DNA of 64,000 bases from positions 868,001 through 932,000 of the forward strand of contig NZ_CP118168.1 of NCBI RefSeq assembly GCF_028748105.1, in the 5' to 3' direction. Made by a program: the position numbers and the translations under genes. The stretch's first letter is position 1; each line of letters starts with the position of its first letter. This document shows, piece by piece, positions 14,970 through 24,473 of the stretch. The DNA is from Entomospira nematocerorum (GTDB taxonomy: Bacteria > Spirochaetota > Spirochaetia > WRBN01). The notes beneath the pieces are model-generated. The model saw only the letters and a list, made by a program, of their open reading frames with translations. It had not been told where the DNA came from and made no database searches.

Positions 14970-17900
14970 ATGATATTAGAAGATGGAGCACTCATTGGAG
15001 TCGTCAATCGCGGAGAGGCAGCAATGCGCTTTATGCGGGCATTGAAAGAGTATAATTTTAAGCATAAAACGTCTTTTAAAAGTGTTGCATTCTATGTGGA
15101 GGAAGAGGCAAATGCTCTCTTTGTTCAAGCAGCAGATTATGCCTATCCTCTAAGTCATTTTGGAAATTTTTCCAAGACTGATACTCCGTATTTAATGCAC
15201 GATCTTCTATTGCATGCAATTACCTCTAGTGGCTGTAATGCTGTTTGGGCGGGTTGGGGATTTGTTAGTGAAGATACACAGTTTGTCTTTATGCTAGAAC
15301 AGGCGGGTATTGTATTTCTTGGGCCCTCGGCAGCAAGCATGTCTTCATTAGGGGATAAAATTAACAGCAAAGCTTTGGCCATGCGTAGTCAAGTTGCGGT
15401 AACACCTTGGTCTGAAGAGCCCATTCAATCATTATCTCATGCTTATGATTGGGCTGATAAAATTGGATATCCCGTTATTTTGAAGGCCAGTAATGCTGGA
15501 GGTGGGCGTGGTATTCGATTTGTCTGGGATAAGAGTGGATTAGAACAAGCGTATCACTCGACTAAAGATGAGACAAAACGTATTACAGGTACAGAGATAT
15601 TTTTTATGGAACGACTGGTTCCTATTGCACGTCACTTCGAAGTACAAGCACTAGGCGATGCCCATGGTAATGTTAAAACTTTTGGTGTTCGCGACTGTAG
15701 TATCCAGAGGAAAAATCAAAAAATTATCGAAGAGACTCCTCCAGTGCATGTAAATGCCTCGTTATTAGAGGAGATGGAGGCCTCCGCAAAACGACTGTTA
15801 GAGCAGGCACAGTATACTGGAGCTGGAACAGTAGAATTTATTTATGATGTAGAGCGAGGGGCAGCGTATTTTATGGAAGTCAATGCTCGACTGCAAGTAG
15901 AGCATACTATAACAGAAGAGCTTTATCAAATAGATTTGGTTGCTGCACAGATTGATATTGCTCGAGGATTGAGTATTGCCAACTATAACTATACTGCACG
16001 GGGTCATGTCATGGAGCTACGCCTTAATGCAGAAGATGCTTTACAGGATTTTAAGCCTGCTCCTGGATATGTACGGCACTTTAGCCTTGCAGCTGGATTG
16101 GGTGTGCGTATAGATGCTGGCGTTGCATCTGGATCGACTATTCCCGCACAGTTTGATAGTATGATTGCAAAAATTATTGTACGAGGTAAGGATCGAGAGG
16201 AGACTCTCGCTCGACTAGAAAGAGCTATTCAAGAAAGCTTTATCGCGATTAAAGGTGGGACTACAAATCGACTTTTTGCACTGGAGTTATTGCATCATCC
16301 TAAGGTTATTGAAGGTGGTGTCAGTACGCGTTTTGTTGAAGAACTTCTAGAGAAACGACAATTTTCACCAGCTTATGCAACACATGCTCTGCTTGTGGTT
16401 GCCGCAGAAAATTATTTGCTACGAGAGGAGCGAGAGGAGCAAATTTTTGCTCAAGAGGTACGTCTTTTGGGGCAGCCTAGGGAGGTTAAACCTTTAACAG
16501 CACAATCTATTGTATTGACTCTTGATAAGCAGAGGTATGAGCTCGAAGTTAGAGCTCTATCATCTAAGTTATTTGCTATCAAATATATGGATCGCCAATA
16601 TCTTTATACGTATCATAGAGAGATGCATCAGCGTGCAGTTTTGGGTTTTGCCGGAGAGACGCTTGCAGTACAGGTGAGTGCTTCAGGAATGCTTTGGCGT
16701 ATTGAAGTCGGTAATATCGCTTATTTAGTTGATAGTGATAGCTATGGAGTAGTGGCAGCCACATCACCAGGAGTGATTTTAAACATGTTAGTACGAGAGG
16801 GTGATGTCGTTGAGGCTGGAACCCCGCTACTTTATATGGAAGCGATGAAGATGGAGATGCCAATTTATGCACCTATGTCAGGACGTGTTAGTTCTGTCAT
16901 GGTTGATGCTGGTGAACAGGTCATGGCTGGAAGTGTTCTCGTTAAGTTGGAGGAGAGTGAGTCTGGAGAAGACTTACCAATGGAGACAGCTCCAGCTACT
17001 TATACACTTTTTGATGTGATGTTACAGGAAAATCCTCATAGTGAGCTAGAGGTTCAAGCCTTAATGAGTGGACATATTGCTGCAAAGTCTTTAGAGAAGT
17101 CCGTACATGCAGAGGTGGAATTTCTTGCGATGAGTCTTCCTTATTATGTTTTGACTGCACACTTGTTTTCTCATGACTCTGTAGCTGCAGGGGAGAGTTT
17201 AAGCTTTCGCGAAGGATTTCTACGGTTGCTACGTGGACTACCTTATGATGAAGCTCCTGCTGATCTGCAGTTTATCATAGATCAACTCGTACGGCTTTAT
17301 GATGATTATTCACATAGAGATTTAGATTATAATACAATCCTATCTTTAGGAAGACGACTTTATCATGCGAATGCTCACCGGGCTGAGCAGGAACGGTTAT
17401 TACAGCACTTGCTAGTTCATATTAAAGAGGTGGATGCTTATCTAAATCGCGATTTAGTAGATTGGCTTCAGGCTGTAGTTGGCATGAATAATGGATTATC
17501 AACCGTCGCCCAGGATTTCATATATCATCATTTTACGAAGCATGATTTAAAGTGTTTAGCAACCGATAAAGTTGTACGCTTTCAACGTGTTTTTGATCTC
17601 ATGCATCGCTATCCACGGCATAAGTATGAGTTGATGAGTATGGCAATTAATTACGGTCCTGCAAGTGAGTTAGAGTTATTCATGCGTGCAAATGGTGGTG
17701 CACAAGAGTATTTATCTATGGAAATTCTTGTTCATAAGCTTTATTTGCATCGTAATATGCGTATTGGATTTTATCGTCCAGGATATTTTGAATTTGAGTA
17801 TATAGATTACGATGGTGTAGTTGTTACTGCGGCGTTGGTAGTATACCATAAAGATATCGATGTAAAGGATGTATTAGCATCACAGCATATCTCACATGTG

Positions 17901-20288
17901 CTTTTGATGAATCACTCTCAAGGTCGATTGAGTGCGAATGAATTAAAAACACTGATAGATCATAACGAACATGTGATCAAAGTTGATCGTATTTCTGTTC
18001 TTTCTGCTGATTTAGATGAGTTTGCTGTTGCTTATCAGCATTATCGAATCCATGATGGGGTACTTCAAGAGGATAGTACATTCAGAGATATTAATCCTTT
18101 TCACTTTCACCAGTTACGGTTGAATCGACTGTCACCATTTTTCATTGATCATTACCGTTTGAATAGTACAATGGGGCTTATTGTAGCACAGGCGAAAGAG
18201 GATCCTAAAGACGAGCGATTTATCTTATATATGAGTATAGAGGCACTCCGTCCGCTGAGGCAGGATAAAGTCTACTTATTGGGCTTAGAAGAGTCATTAT
18301 CAGAGGGCGTTTTCGCTCTTAGACAAGCACAGTTACAGCGTAAAAAGCGATTATATTGGAATCGAGTCTTAATTTTCGTCCAGCAACCGATTGACTCTTT
18401 GAGTAATGAAATTGGTAACTATGCCTTAGAGTTGAGCCAGAAGTTACTGGATACGGAGTTGGGTATTGAGAGAGTTTCCCTTTATGTGAATCACCAGGGA
18501 GGGCGTCAGGAGGAAATTACGCTAACTTCATCCGGTACATTGAAGCAGATGCAATTGGTTAGTCGCACACCCAAAGAAGAGCCACTTAAGCTTCAAACAC
18601 GTTATGACAGCAAGGTAATGCGTGCACATGCACGTGGGGTTTTTTATCCCTATGAGTTAATTCGTTTTTTACAAAATGGTGATTTTGGTATTCCAAGGGC
18701 TGAATTCATAGAGTATGATTTGATTAATGAACATGGTTATGAGATCGAGGCTATCACACGTGAGCCGGCACATAACAAGGCGAATATTGTCTTTGGATTG
18801 ATCACGCAAGAAGTAGAGGGCGTTGATTATAAACGCGTCATTTTACTCTCAGATCCCACGCAGGATATGGGTTCTCTGGCAGAGCCTGAAGCAAGACGTG
18901 TTATTGCTGCTTTAGATATGGCAGAAAAAATGAATATTCCTGTAGAGTGGCTCCCATTGAGCTCTGGCGCCAAGATTACTCTAGAGTCAGGAACAGAAAA
19001 TCTTGATTGGACTGCGGCAACGCTACGACGTATTATTGAATTTACACAAGCAGGTGGTGAGATTAATATTATTGTCAGTGGCGTTAATGTTGGTGCTCAG
19101 TCATATTGGAATGCAGAGGCGACAATGCTTATGCATACACGTGGCCTTCTTATTATGACAGAGAGTGGAAGTATGCTTCTTACGGGGAAACGCGCTCTGG
19201 ACTTTGCCGGATCGGTTTCGGCACGTGATAACCTGGGAATTGGTGGTGCTCATGCTGTTATGCTTCCCAATGGACAGGCACAGGTGTTTGCTCCAACTCT
19301 TAAAGATGCATATCGATTATTACTACAGCATTATACAACATTTTATGCTGGGTCTAATGGAAAAGTTGCCGTTGTACAAACAGATGATGATCCTAAACGA
19401 GATATGAGTATCACTGTTTATGAAGATGCGTTTGAGAGTGGATTTCAGACAATCGGAGATATTTTTAGTGAGGCGTATAATGCGGATCGAAAGAAGCCTT
19501 TTTCTATGCGTCAAGTCATGGCTAGTCTTTGCGATTACGATATGCAACCGCTGGAGAGAATGGCAATGATGGCAAATGCACAAGGTGTCATCGTTTGGCA
19601 GGCACGCATAGGTGGATATGCATGTGGATTGATTGGTATTGAGAGTCATGCACAGACACGCCATGGACAATTTAGTAGTGATGGTCCTTCATCTTATGCA
19701 GGTGGAACCCTTTATCCTATGGGTAGTAAAAAACTTGCGCGAGCGGTAAATATTTTTTCTCAGAGAGTACCACTTGTTATTTTGGCGAATTTATCAGGTT
19801 TTGATGGTTCTCCTGAGTCGTTACGATTAAAACAATTAGAGTGGGGTGCGGAGATAGGTCGTGCAATGGTCAACTTTAAGGGACCCATTCTCTTTGTAGT
19901 TACTTCACGCTATCATGGTGGAGCTTATGTGGTATTTTCTAAAATGCTCAATAGTAATATTACTACGTATGCACTGGAGGGATCTTTTGCTTCTGTTATT
20001 GGTGGAGCGCCTGCGGCGGCAGTTGTCTTTCCTGCTTTAGTTGCAAAGCGTACTATTGCTGATCCACGATGGGTAGAGGCACAAAAACGAAAAGATATGA
20101 GTGCTAGTGAGTCAAATGAACTATACCAGGAAATCTATTTGGAGAAGCAACAGGAGCTAGCTGTTGAATTTGATCAAACACACAACATTCAGAGAGCTAA
20201 GGATGTTGGATCCATTGATGCCATCATTCAGCTTTCTGAACTGCGTGAAAAAGTTGTAACCTTTATTGCTCAGTACTATCAGGATTAA
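14970..20288 (+). CDS. single-chain multidomain acetyl-CoA carboxylase, eukaryote-type domain order
   Basis: Biotin-dependent carboxylase, predicted to make malonyl-CoA for fatty acid synthesis. One 1772-residue chain holds all parts: biotin carboxylase/ATP-grasp (about 1-480; GGGRGIRFVWD, MEVNARLQVEHTITE), biotin carrier (about 590-665; MEAMKMEMP with biotinyl Lys627), a central region (about 690-1220) without simple motifs, and a carboxyltransferase (about 1250-1740; SGTENLDW, SGVNVGAQSYWNAEA, LLTGKRALDFAG, NLSGFDGSPESLR, SRYHGGAYVVFSK). This BC-BCCP-central-CT order and size are those of eukaryotic ACC; bacteria normally use separate AccA, AccB, AccC and AccD. The ATG at 14970, after GGAGGAGAGG, is preferred over an ATG at 14892. 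The 3' end overlaps the convergent gene by 26 bases. Acyl-CoA substrate is inferred. Confidence 0.93.
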   Translation: MILEDGALIGVVNRGEAAMRFMRALKEYNFKHKTSFKSVAFYVEEEANALFVQAADYAYPLSHFGNFSKTDTPYLMHDLLLHAITSSGCNAVWAGWGFVSEDTQFVFMLEQAGIVFLGPSAASMSSLGDKINSKALAMRSQVAVTPWSEEPIQSLSHAYDWADKIGYPVILKASNAGGGRGIRFVWDKSGLEQAYHSTKDETKRITGTEIFFMERLVPIARHFEVQALGDAHGNVKTFGVRDCSIQRKNQKIIEETPPVHVNASLLEEMEASAKRLLEQAQYTGAGTVEFIYDVERGAAYFMEVNARLQVEHTITEELYQIDLVAAQIDIARGLSIANYNYTARGHVMELRLNAEDALQDFKPAPGYVRHFSLAAGLGVRIDAGVASGSTIPAQFDSMIAKIIVRGKDREETLARLERAIQESFIAIKGGTTNRLFALELLHHPKVIEGGVSTRFVEELLEKRQFSPAYATHALLVVAAENYLLREEREEQIFAQEVRLLGQPREVKPLTAQSIVLTLDKQRYELEVRALSSKLFAIKYMDRQYLYTYHREMHQRAVLGFAGETLAVQVSASGMLWRIEVGNIAYLVDSDSYGVVAATSPGVILNMLVREGDVVEAGTPLLYMEAMKMEMPIYAPMSGRVSSVMVDAGEQVMAGSVLVKLEESESGEDLPMETAPATYTLFDVMLQENPHSELEVQALMSGHIAAKSLEKSVHAEVEFLAMSLPYYVLTAHLFSHDSVAAGESLSFREGFLRLLRGLPYDEAPADLQFIIDQLVRLYDDYSHRDLDYNTILSLGRRLYHANAHRAEQERLLQHLLVHIKEVDAYLNRDLVDWLQAVVGMNNGLSTVAQDFIYHHFTKHDLKCLATDKVVRFQRVFDLMHRYPRHKYELMSMAINYGPASELELFMRANGGAQEYLSMEILVHKLYLHRNMRIGFYRPGYFEFEYIDYDGVVVTAALVVYHKDIDVKDVLASQHISHVLLMNHSQGRLSANELKTLIDHNEHVIKVDRISVLSADLDEFAVAYQHYRIHDGVLQEDSTFRDINPFHFHQLRLNRLSPFFIDHYRLNSTMGLIVAQAKEDPKDERFILYMSIEALRPLRQDKVYLLGLEESLSEGVFALRQAQLQRKKRLYWNRVLIFVQQPIDSLSNEIGNYALELSQKLLDTELGIERVSLYVNHQGGRQEEITLTSSGTLKQMQLVSRTPKEEPLKLQTRYDSKVMRAHARGVFYPYELIRFLQNGDFGIPRAEFIEYDLINEHGYEIEAITREPAHNKANIVFGLITQEVEGVDYKRVILLSDPTQDMGSLAEPEARRVIAALDMAEKMNIPVEWLPLSSGAKITLESGTENLDWTAATLRRIIEFTQAGGEINIIVSGVNVGAQSYWNAEATMLMHTRGLLIMTESGSMLLTGKRALDFAGSVSARDNLGIGGAHAVMLPNGQAQVFAPTLKDAYRLLLQHYTTFYAGSNGKVAVVQTDDDPKRDMSITVYEDAFESGFQTIGDIFSEAYNADRKKPFSMRQVMASLCDYDMQPLERMAMMANAQGVIVWQARIGGYACGLIGIESHAQTRHGQFSSDGPSSYAGGTLYPMGSKKLARAVNIFSQRVPLVILANLSGFDGSPESLRLKQLEWGAEIGRAMVNFKGPILFVVTSRYHGGAYVVFSKMLNSNITTYALEGSFASVIGGAPAAAVVFPALVAKRTIADPRWVEAQKRKDMSASESNELYQEIYLEKQQELAVEFDQTHNIQRAKDVGSIDAIIQLSELREKVVTFIAQYYQD

Positions 20289-20901
20289 AGAGAGCTATAC
20301 TTTTCTTTAATTGATGAAGCTCTTGTTGTATTGATAGCTGGATATGAATATTTTTAGATGGAATATGGAGCTCAGTAGCAAATAAGGCTAATGGGCTTCG
20401 TAGTTTTCTATTGAAACTAAAGTTACCGTATTTAGTATCACCAAGGATAGGAAGTTTAGCATTTTTCAGGTGAATACGAATTTGATGCATGCGACCACTG
20501 TGAATTTCGATTTTCAAAAGAGATGCATGTGGCATCCATGATGCTAGTTTCGTGACATGTGAGACACTTGCCTTAGTTTTCTTATTAACGACAATATGAT
20601 CATCGATGGAAAAATGTTTAGGTGCATTCCCCCAGACAACAGCTTGATAGATTTTTGTAACAGCAGTGGCATCAGAAAACAGTTTACTATAGTGATGCGC
20701 CACGCGAGCATTTTTTGCAATAACAATAAGTCCTTGCGTCGCTGCATCTAAGCGATGCACAGGATAGACTTTGTCTTCAAATAGACTTTCCAATTCTTCA
20801 ATAAGGGATGTTTTAACACCTTTTCCAGGTTGAACAGCCAGTCCAGCTGGTTTTGCAAAAATCCATATTTCGTGGTTTTCAAATACAAGGGGAATACTCA
20901 T
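20263..20901 (-). CDS. RluA-family pseudouridine synthase
   Basis: Makes pseudouridine in rRNA or tRNA. At 212 residues it is the catalytic domain without an S4 domain, as in RluA/TruC types. Motifs: PVHRLDAATQGLIVIAKN with catalytic Asp52, KIYQAVVWG, SGRMHQIRIHLKNAKLPILGDTKYG and LALFATELHIP. Target not predictable. The 3' end overlaps the carboxylase gene tail by 26 bases in convergent orientation. The promoter TTGACA-N17-TATAAT sits so close that +1 coincides with the ATG. Confidence 0.9.
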   Translation of the reverse strand: MSIPLVFENHEIWIFAKPAGLAVQPGKGVKTSLIEELESLFEDKVYPVHRLDAATQGLIVIAKNARVAHHYSKLFSDATAVTKIYQAVVWGNAPKHFSIDDHIVVNKKTKASVSHVTKLASWMPHASLLKIEIHSGRMHQIRIHLKNAKLPILGDTKYGNFSFNRKLRSPLALFATELHIPSKNIHIQLSIQQELHQLKKSIALFNPDSTEQ

Positions 20902-20907
20902 GTTTCT

Positions 20908-20936
20908 ATTATAAGGATCGGATTAGCTACTGTCAA
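20908..20936 (-). promoter_or_regulatory. consensus promoter with +1 on the ATG of the RluA-like gene
   Basis: On the minus strand TTGACA (20936-20931), 17 bases, TATAAT (20913-20908), then six bases and ATG at 20901. This is a full consensus promoter whose +1 would be the A of ATG, the clearest leaderless case in the window. Confidence 0.75.
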
Positions 20937-21022
20937 TATATGATATTGTAGGGGGATGAGAAATTGAGAAAAAGTTGGTAAAACTATCAATTTTGGGCCT
21001 ATATACGGTCGATAAGTAGCAT

Positions 21023-22396
21023 ATGAAACGAACAGGAATCATTCTATTTATTTTTATGTCTTTACTGCAATATATCTCTGCTCTAGATTGGATTGACGAG
21101 CATGTGGATGATAGCCATATCGTGAATAGCGACCCAGAAGAGGTGCCTAGTGCGATTGGATTACCGCTACAAAGTGATTTAGAGGCGGAAAAAGAGCGAC
21201 AAAATGATCCAATTATTCTCCCAGATGATATTGAGGAGCCTCGATCGGAGACACAAAAAGTTGAAATCGTAGATGATAAGCCTTCAAGACATAAGGCTTT
21301 TTATATTGATTTTAGTCAGACAGAATTACAGCATGCACAGACACTAGAGAATCTTAGTCTATCTACGCAGGCACATGCGGCGTATAATCGTGCTATTGAT
21401 GTTGCTGCGGTAAAAGGGCGTGAGTCGTTACTACAGGCAATCTTAGCTCGAGCGGGATTCTATCTTCGTCATCGTGATCTTGATGGTGCAGAGAGTGACT
21501 ATAGAGCTGCAATGGAATTGATAGATATTGAAAGGCGATATGCGTTAGCTGAGTATGTGGCGGGCGTTTATGCCCAACAAGGGTTTTGGGAAGAGTCATT
21601 ACCTTGGTATAGTCGTAAAATTGGAGCTGATCCGAAGTCTGTTTCTGGGTATACAGAGCGTGCATATGCCTATGTTAAATTAAATCGCTATAGAACTGCT
21701 TTACTTGATTATGATGTGGCTCTATCTCTCACAGATGATGCAAATACAAAAGCCCGCATCGAATTTGAAAAGGCTAAACTTTATTTTGCATTAGGGGATA
21801 AGGAACGTGCTGATTTAAGTTTTTCCCGTTCGCCCCAAACTGCTCCCCATCTGCGCATTCGTGCAGAATTTTATCGGAGCGAAAATCGTCTGGATGAAGC
21901 TATTCAGGCGTATGAAAAATTGGTTAATAAAAATCCACAAACAGCAAGTGAACATGCCCTATATGCTGAGTGGTTAGCTCTCCAGGGTCGTGCTGACGAA
22001 GCACAGATTGAATTTGAGAAGGCCGTAGGGCTTGCCCCTCAAGATCCATCGATTGTGGCACGACGAGCACACTTTTTTATGGAGCAACAGGAATTTGATC
22101 TTGCTTTACAAGATTATACACGTGCAATCAATTTAGATGTTGATGCTGCACACCGTTATGCGGATCGCGCGCGGCTTTTGGATAAGATGAAAGCCTATGA
22201 TCTTGCAATTGCTGATTTTAGTCGTGCAATTGATCTTGAGCCTACACGAGCTTTTCGGTATAATGAACGCGCAGGTAGTTATCGACGTCGAGGGCAAGTA
22301 CAGCTAGCATTAAATGATTACGCACAGGCTCTTAGACTTGATCCTGGTAATGTTACGGCACAGCGTGGATGGTCAGAGCTACAGCATCAGCGATAG
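21023..22396 (+). CDS. secreted TPR-repeat protein
   Basis: A 457-residue protein with a signal peptide (MKRTGIILFIFMSLLQYISA), an acidic linker, and then about eight tetratricopeptide repeats from residue 95 to the end, for example LDGAESDYRAAMEL, YRTALLDYDVALSLTDD, FDLALQDYTRAINLD and YDLAIADFSRAIDLEPTRAF. TPR proteins are periplasmic scaffolds. It is the first gene of a run with a LysM amidase and an NlpC/P60-like protein, so a role in cell wall remodelling complexes is likely. No specific family is recognised. Confidence 0.85.
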   Translation: MKRTGIILFIFMSLLQYISALDWIDEHVDDSHIVNSDPEEVPSAIGLPLQSDLEAEKERQNDPIILPDDIEEPRSETQKVEIVDDKPSRHKAFYIDFSQTELQHAQTLENLSLSTQAHAAYNRAIDVAAVKGRESLLQAILARAGFYLRHRDLDGAESDYRAAMELIDIERRYALAEYVAGVYAQQGFWEESLPWYSRKIGADPKSVSGYTERAYAYVKLNRYRTALLDYDVALSLTDDANTKARIEFEKAKLYFALGDKERADLSFSRSPQTAPHLRIRAEFYRSENRLDEAIQAYEKLVNKNPQTASEHALYAEWLALQGRADEAQIEFEKAVGLAPQDPSIVARRAHFFMEQQEFDLALQDYTRAINLDVDAAHRYADRARLLDKMKAYDLAIADFSRAIDLEPTRAFRYNERAGSYRRRGQVQLALNDYAQALRLDPGNVTAQRGWSELQHQR

Positions 22397-22442
22397 AGAT
22401 ATTTACGATCGCATGAAATGTTGGGGAAAGGAGCTATAAGCT

Positions 22443-24125
22443 GTGGCAGGTCGTTTTTACATAAGGCATCCGTTGAAAAAAGTGTATCCAGGTTATCTTA
22501 AGCGTGGACGGGCTGTGGTGAGTAGCCGCATTATTTACACAATGGGTATTTTACTGTTGAGTGTATCAGTAATCGCATCAGCGGGTGCACTGACCTATCG
22601 TGTGAGAGAACGAGATACTCTTTATCAAATTAGTAAGGAATTTGGCGTGAGTCAAGAACAAATTTTACTTGCTAATGGCATGAAGAGTCCTATGATTCGT
22701 GTTGGAGAGGAGCTAGTTATACCCCATGATTTTTATGTTGTTGCGCCAGGTGATGGATTATACGCTGTTGCACGCAAGAGTGGTATTGCACTAACAAAGC
22801 TCTTGAAGGTGAATCATTTAAATATAAATACAACATTACAGCCATATATGCATTTACGTATTCCTGTTGCTGCAGATTTGCAAAAGGTTCATATTGTTCG
22901 CGAGGATGATACATGGGAAATCTTAGAGGAGTTATATGGCATTCCTGAGAAAAAACTACGACAATACAGTGGGTTAACGCGGGATGAACCGTTGGATGTT
23001 GGTCGTGAAATTTGGTTAATTGGTGGAATGGTGCATGAACACCTCGTACATGAAGGAGAGACCCTCTACTCTCTATCAGTTCGTTATGGAGTGAGTGTTG
23101 ATCAACTAATGCAATTTAACGCATTGAATACGGATGTTATTCGGGCAGGACAGAAGTTACGGTTGACGGATCCAGTTGTTGATAATACTTCTAGTAATGG
23201 TGGCAGTATCAATCATCAGGGTGCTGAATCTATCCGTGAGGAGATAAAGACGCCTCCGCCGCTTATTGATCCGCGAGAGGTGAAATTCGCCTACCTCAAG
23301 CCAAGTCAGCTCTACTTTAATCGTGAGCCAACTACAAAAATACAACCTAGTGCACACTATGCCGAACCCCACTTATCGGATGTAGAGAGTGACTATAAAG
23401 AGGCTATTGCCTTGTATCAGCATTTTCAAGATGACGTCAAGGAGTTACCTAGACTTAGTGATACTCTTAATGGCTATCGTATTATGTTGGATCCTGGTCA
23501 TGGGGGGTATGATCCTGGAGCTTTAGGAAGTGTTACGATTGCAGGCAAGAGATATTATTTAGTAGAAGATGAATATGTCTATGATATTGCTTTACGATTA
23601 TATGCTATATTAGTACAACATGGTGCAGAGGTCGAAATGACTATTCTTGCTCCCAATCACACGATTCGTGATAATAATAAATTGGAGAGCTTTGTTAATC
23701 AAAAAAATGAAGTGTACAATGATGCACAGGAGAGTCAACGTCCTGTTGGAGGTCGCTGGGGGTTGCGAAAGCGCTTAGAAATTACACAAAAATTTCTTAA
23801 GAATCAACAGCGTAAAAAAAGTATTTTTATGAGTTTACATGCGGATAGTGGAGATGTGAAAGGTCTAGTTTTAACAGGAAGCGATAGTAGTCCTGCATCA
23901 CAAAATTTAGCTCAGACAGTTATTCAGGAATTTGGAAGAGGTAAAATTTTGGAGGGAGATTATCTGGTTTTACTCAATAATCCGGCCTATGCCGCTGTAT
24001 TAGTTGAAGTACGGACTATGTCAGAGGAAGAGGCAAGTTACCTATTAGACCCAAATCAGCGTCAGCTTGATGCACAAAGTTTAGCTAATGCTATTTTACA
24101 GTACGCTCTAGATAATAATGGTTAA
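22443..24125 (+). CDS. LysM-repeat N-acetylmuramoyl-L-alanine amidase
   Basis: Peptidoglycan hydrolase that cuts the bond between muramic acid and L-alanine. The 560-residue protein has a cytoplasmic basic N-terminus, a membrane/signal helix (MGILLLSVSVIASAGAL), three to four LysM modules (YRVRERDTLYQISKEFGVS; YVVAPGDGLYAVARKSGIA; a diverged third; HLVHEGETLYSLSVRYGVS) and a C-terminal Amidase_3 domain with Zn ligands in LDPGHGGYDPGA, the Glu of VEDEYVYDIALRLY and SLHADSG. Start is GTG at 22443 with AAAGGAG about nine bases upstream. In one operon with TPR and NlpC/P60-like genes. Confidence 0.93.
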   Translation: MAGRFYIRHPLKKVYPGYLKRGRAVVSSRIIYTMGILLLSVSVIASAGALTYRVRERDTLYQISKEFGVSQEQILLANGMKSPMIRVGEELVIPHDFYVVAPGDGLYAVARKSGIALTKLLKVNHLNINTTLQPYMHLRIPVAADLQKVHIVREDDTWEILEELYGIPEKKLRQYSGLTRDEPLDVGREIWLIGGMVHEHLVHEGETLYSLSVRYGVSVDQLMQFNALNTDVIRAGQKLRLTDPVVDNTSSNGGSINHQGAESIREEIKTPPPLIDPREVKFAYLKPSQLYFNREPTTKIQPSAHYAEPHLSDVESDYKEAIALYQHFQDDVKELPRLSDTLNGYRIMLDPGHGGYDPGALGSVTIAGKRYYLVEDEYVYDIALRLYAILVQHGAEVEMTILAPNHTIRDNNKLESFVNQKNEVYNDAQESQRPVGGRWGLRKRLEITQKFLKNQQRKKSIFMSLHADSGDVKGLVLTGSDSSPASQNLAQTVIQEFGRGKILEGDYLVLLNNPAYAAVLVEVRTMSEEEASYLLDPNQRQLDAQSLANAILQYALDNNG

Positions 24126-24134
24126 GGTTATGGC

Positions 24135-24470
24135 ATGAAAGGGAAAACTATTGAGGAAGCACTGGCTTTACTAAATCAAAAAGGTTTTAAAAGGACATCG
24201 CAACCTGTCCTATTACCCACAAAAGAACGTATTATGCTAATACGTAAAGGTAATGAATTATGGCAAAATGGTGATATTACTTCTGCTGAGCGCATTTTTG
24301 TTACAGTTGGATATCAGGACGGATTAATTCGCCTGGGAGATTGGTATTACCAGAAGAAGTCTTATATTGAGGCATTAAATTTTTACAAACGAGCTCAAGA
24401 TAGTGAGAGGACTGAAAAATTGGCGATAAGGATGGCTCAAGTATTGAGTGATTGGATTAATGAGGAGTAG
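24135..24470 (+). CDS. small TPR-like helical protein
   Basis: A 111-residue protein without signal peptide, nine bases after the amidase. Sequence such as GNELWQNGDITSAERIFVTVGYQDGLIRLGDWYYQKKSYIEALNFYKRA has the spacing of two tetratricopeptide repeats. I do not recognise the family. Its place between two cell wall hydrolase genes suggests a cytoplasmic partner or regulator, which is inference. Confidence 0.7.
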   Translation: MKGKTIEEALALLNQKGFKRTSQPVLLPTKERIMLIRKGNELWQNGDITSAERIFVTVGYQDGLIRLGDWYYQKKSYIEALNFYKRAQDSERTEKLAIRMAQVLSDWINEE

Positions 24471-24473
24471 AGT

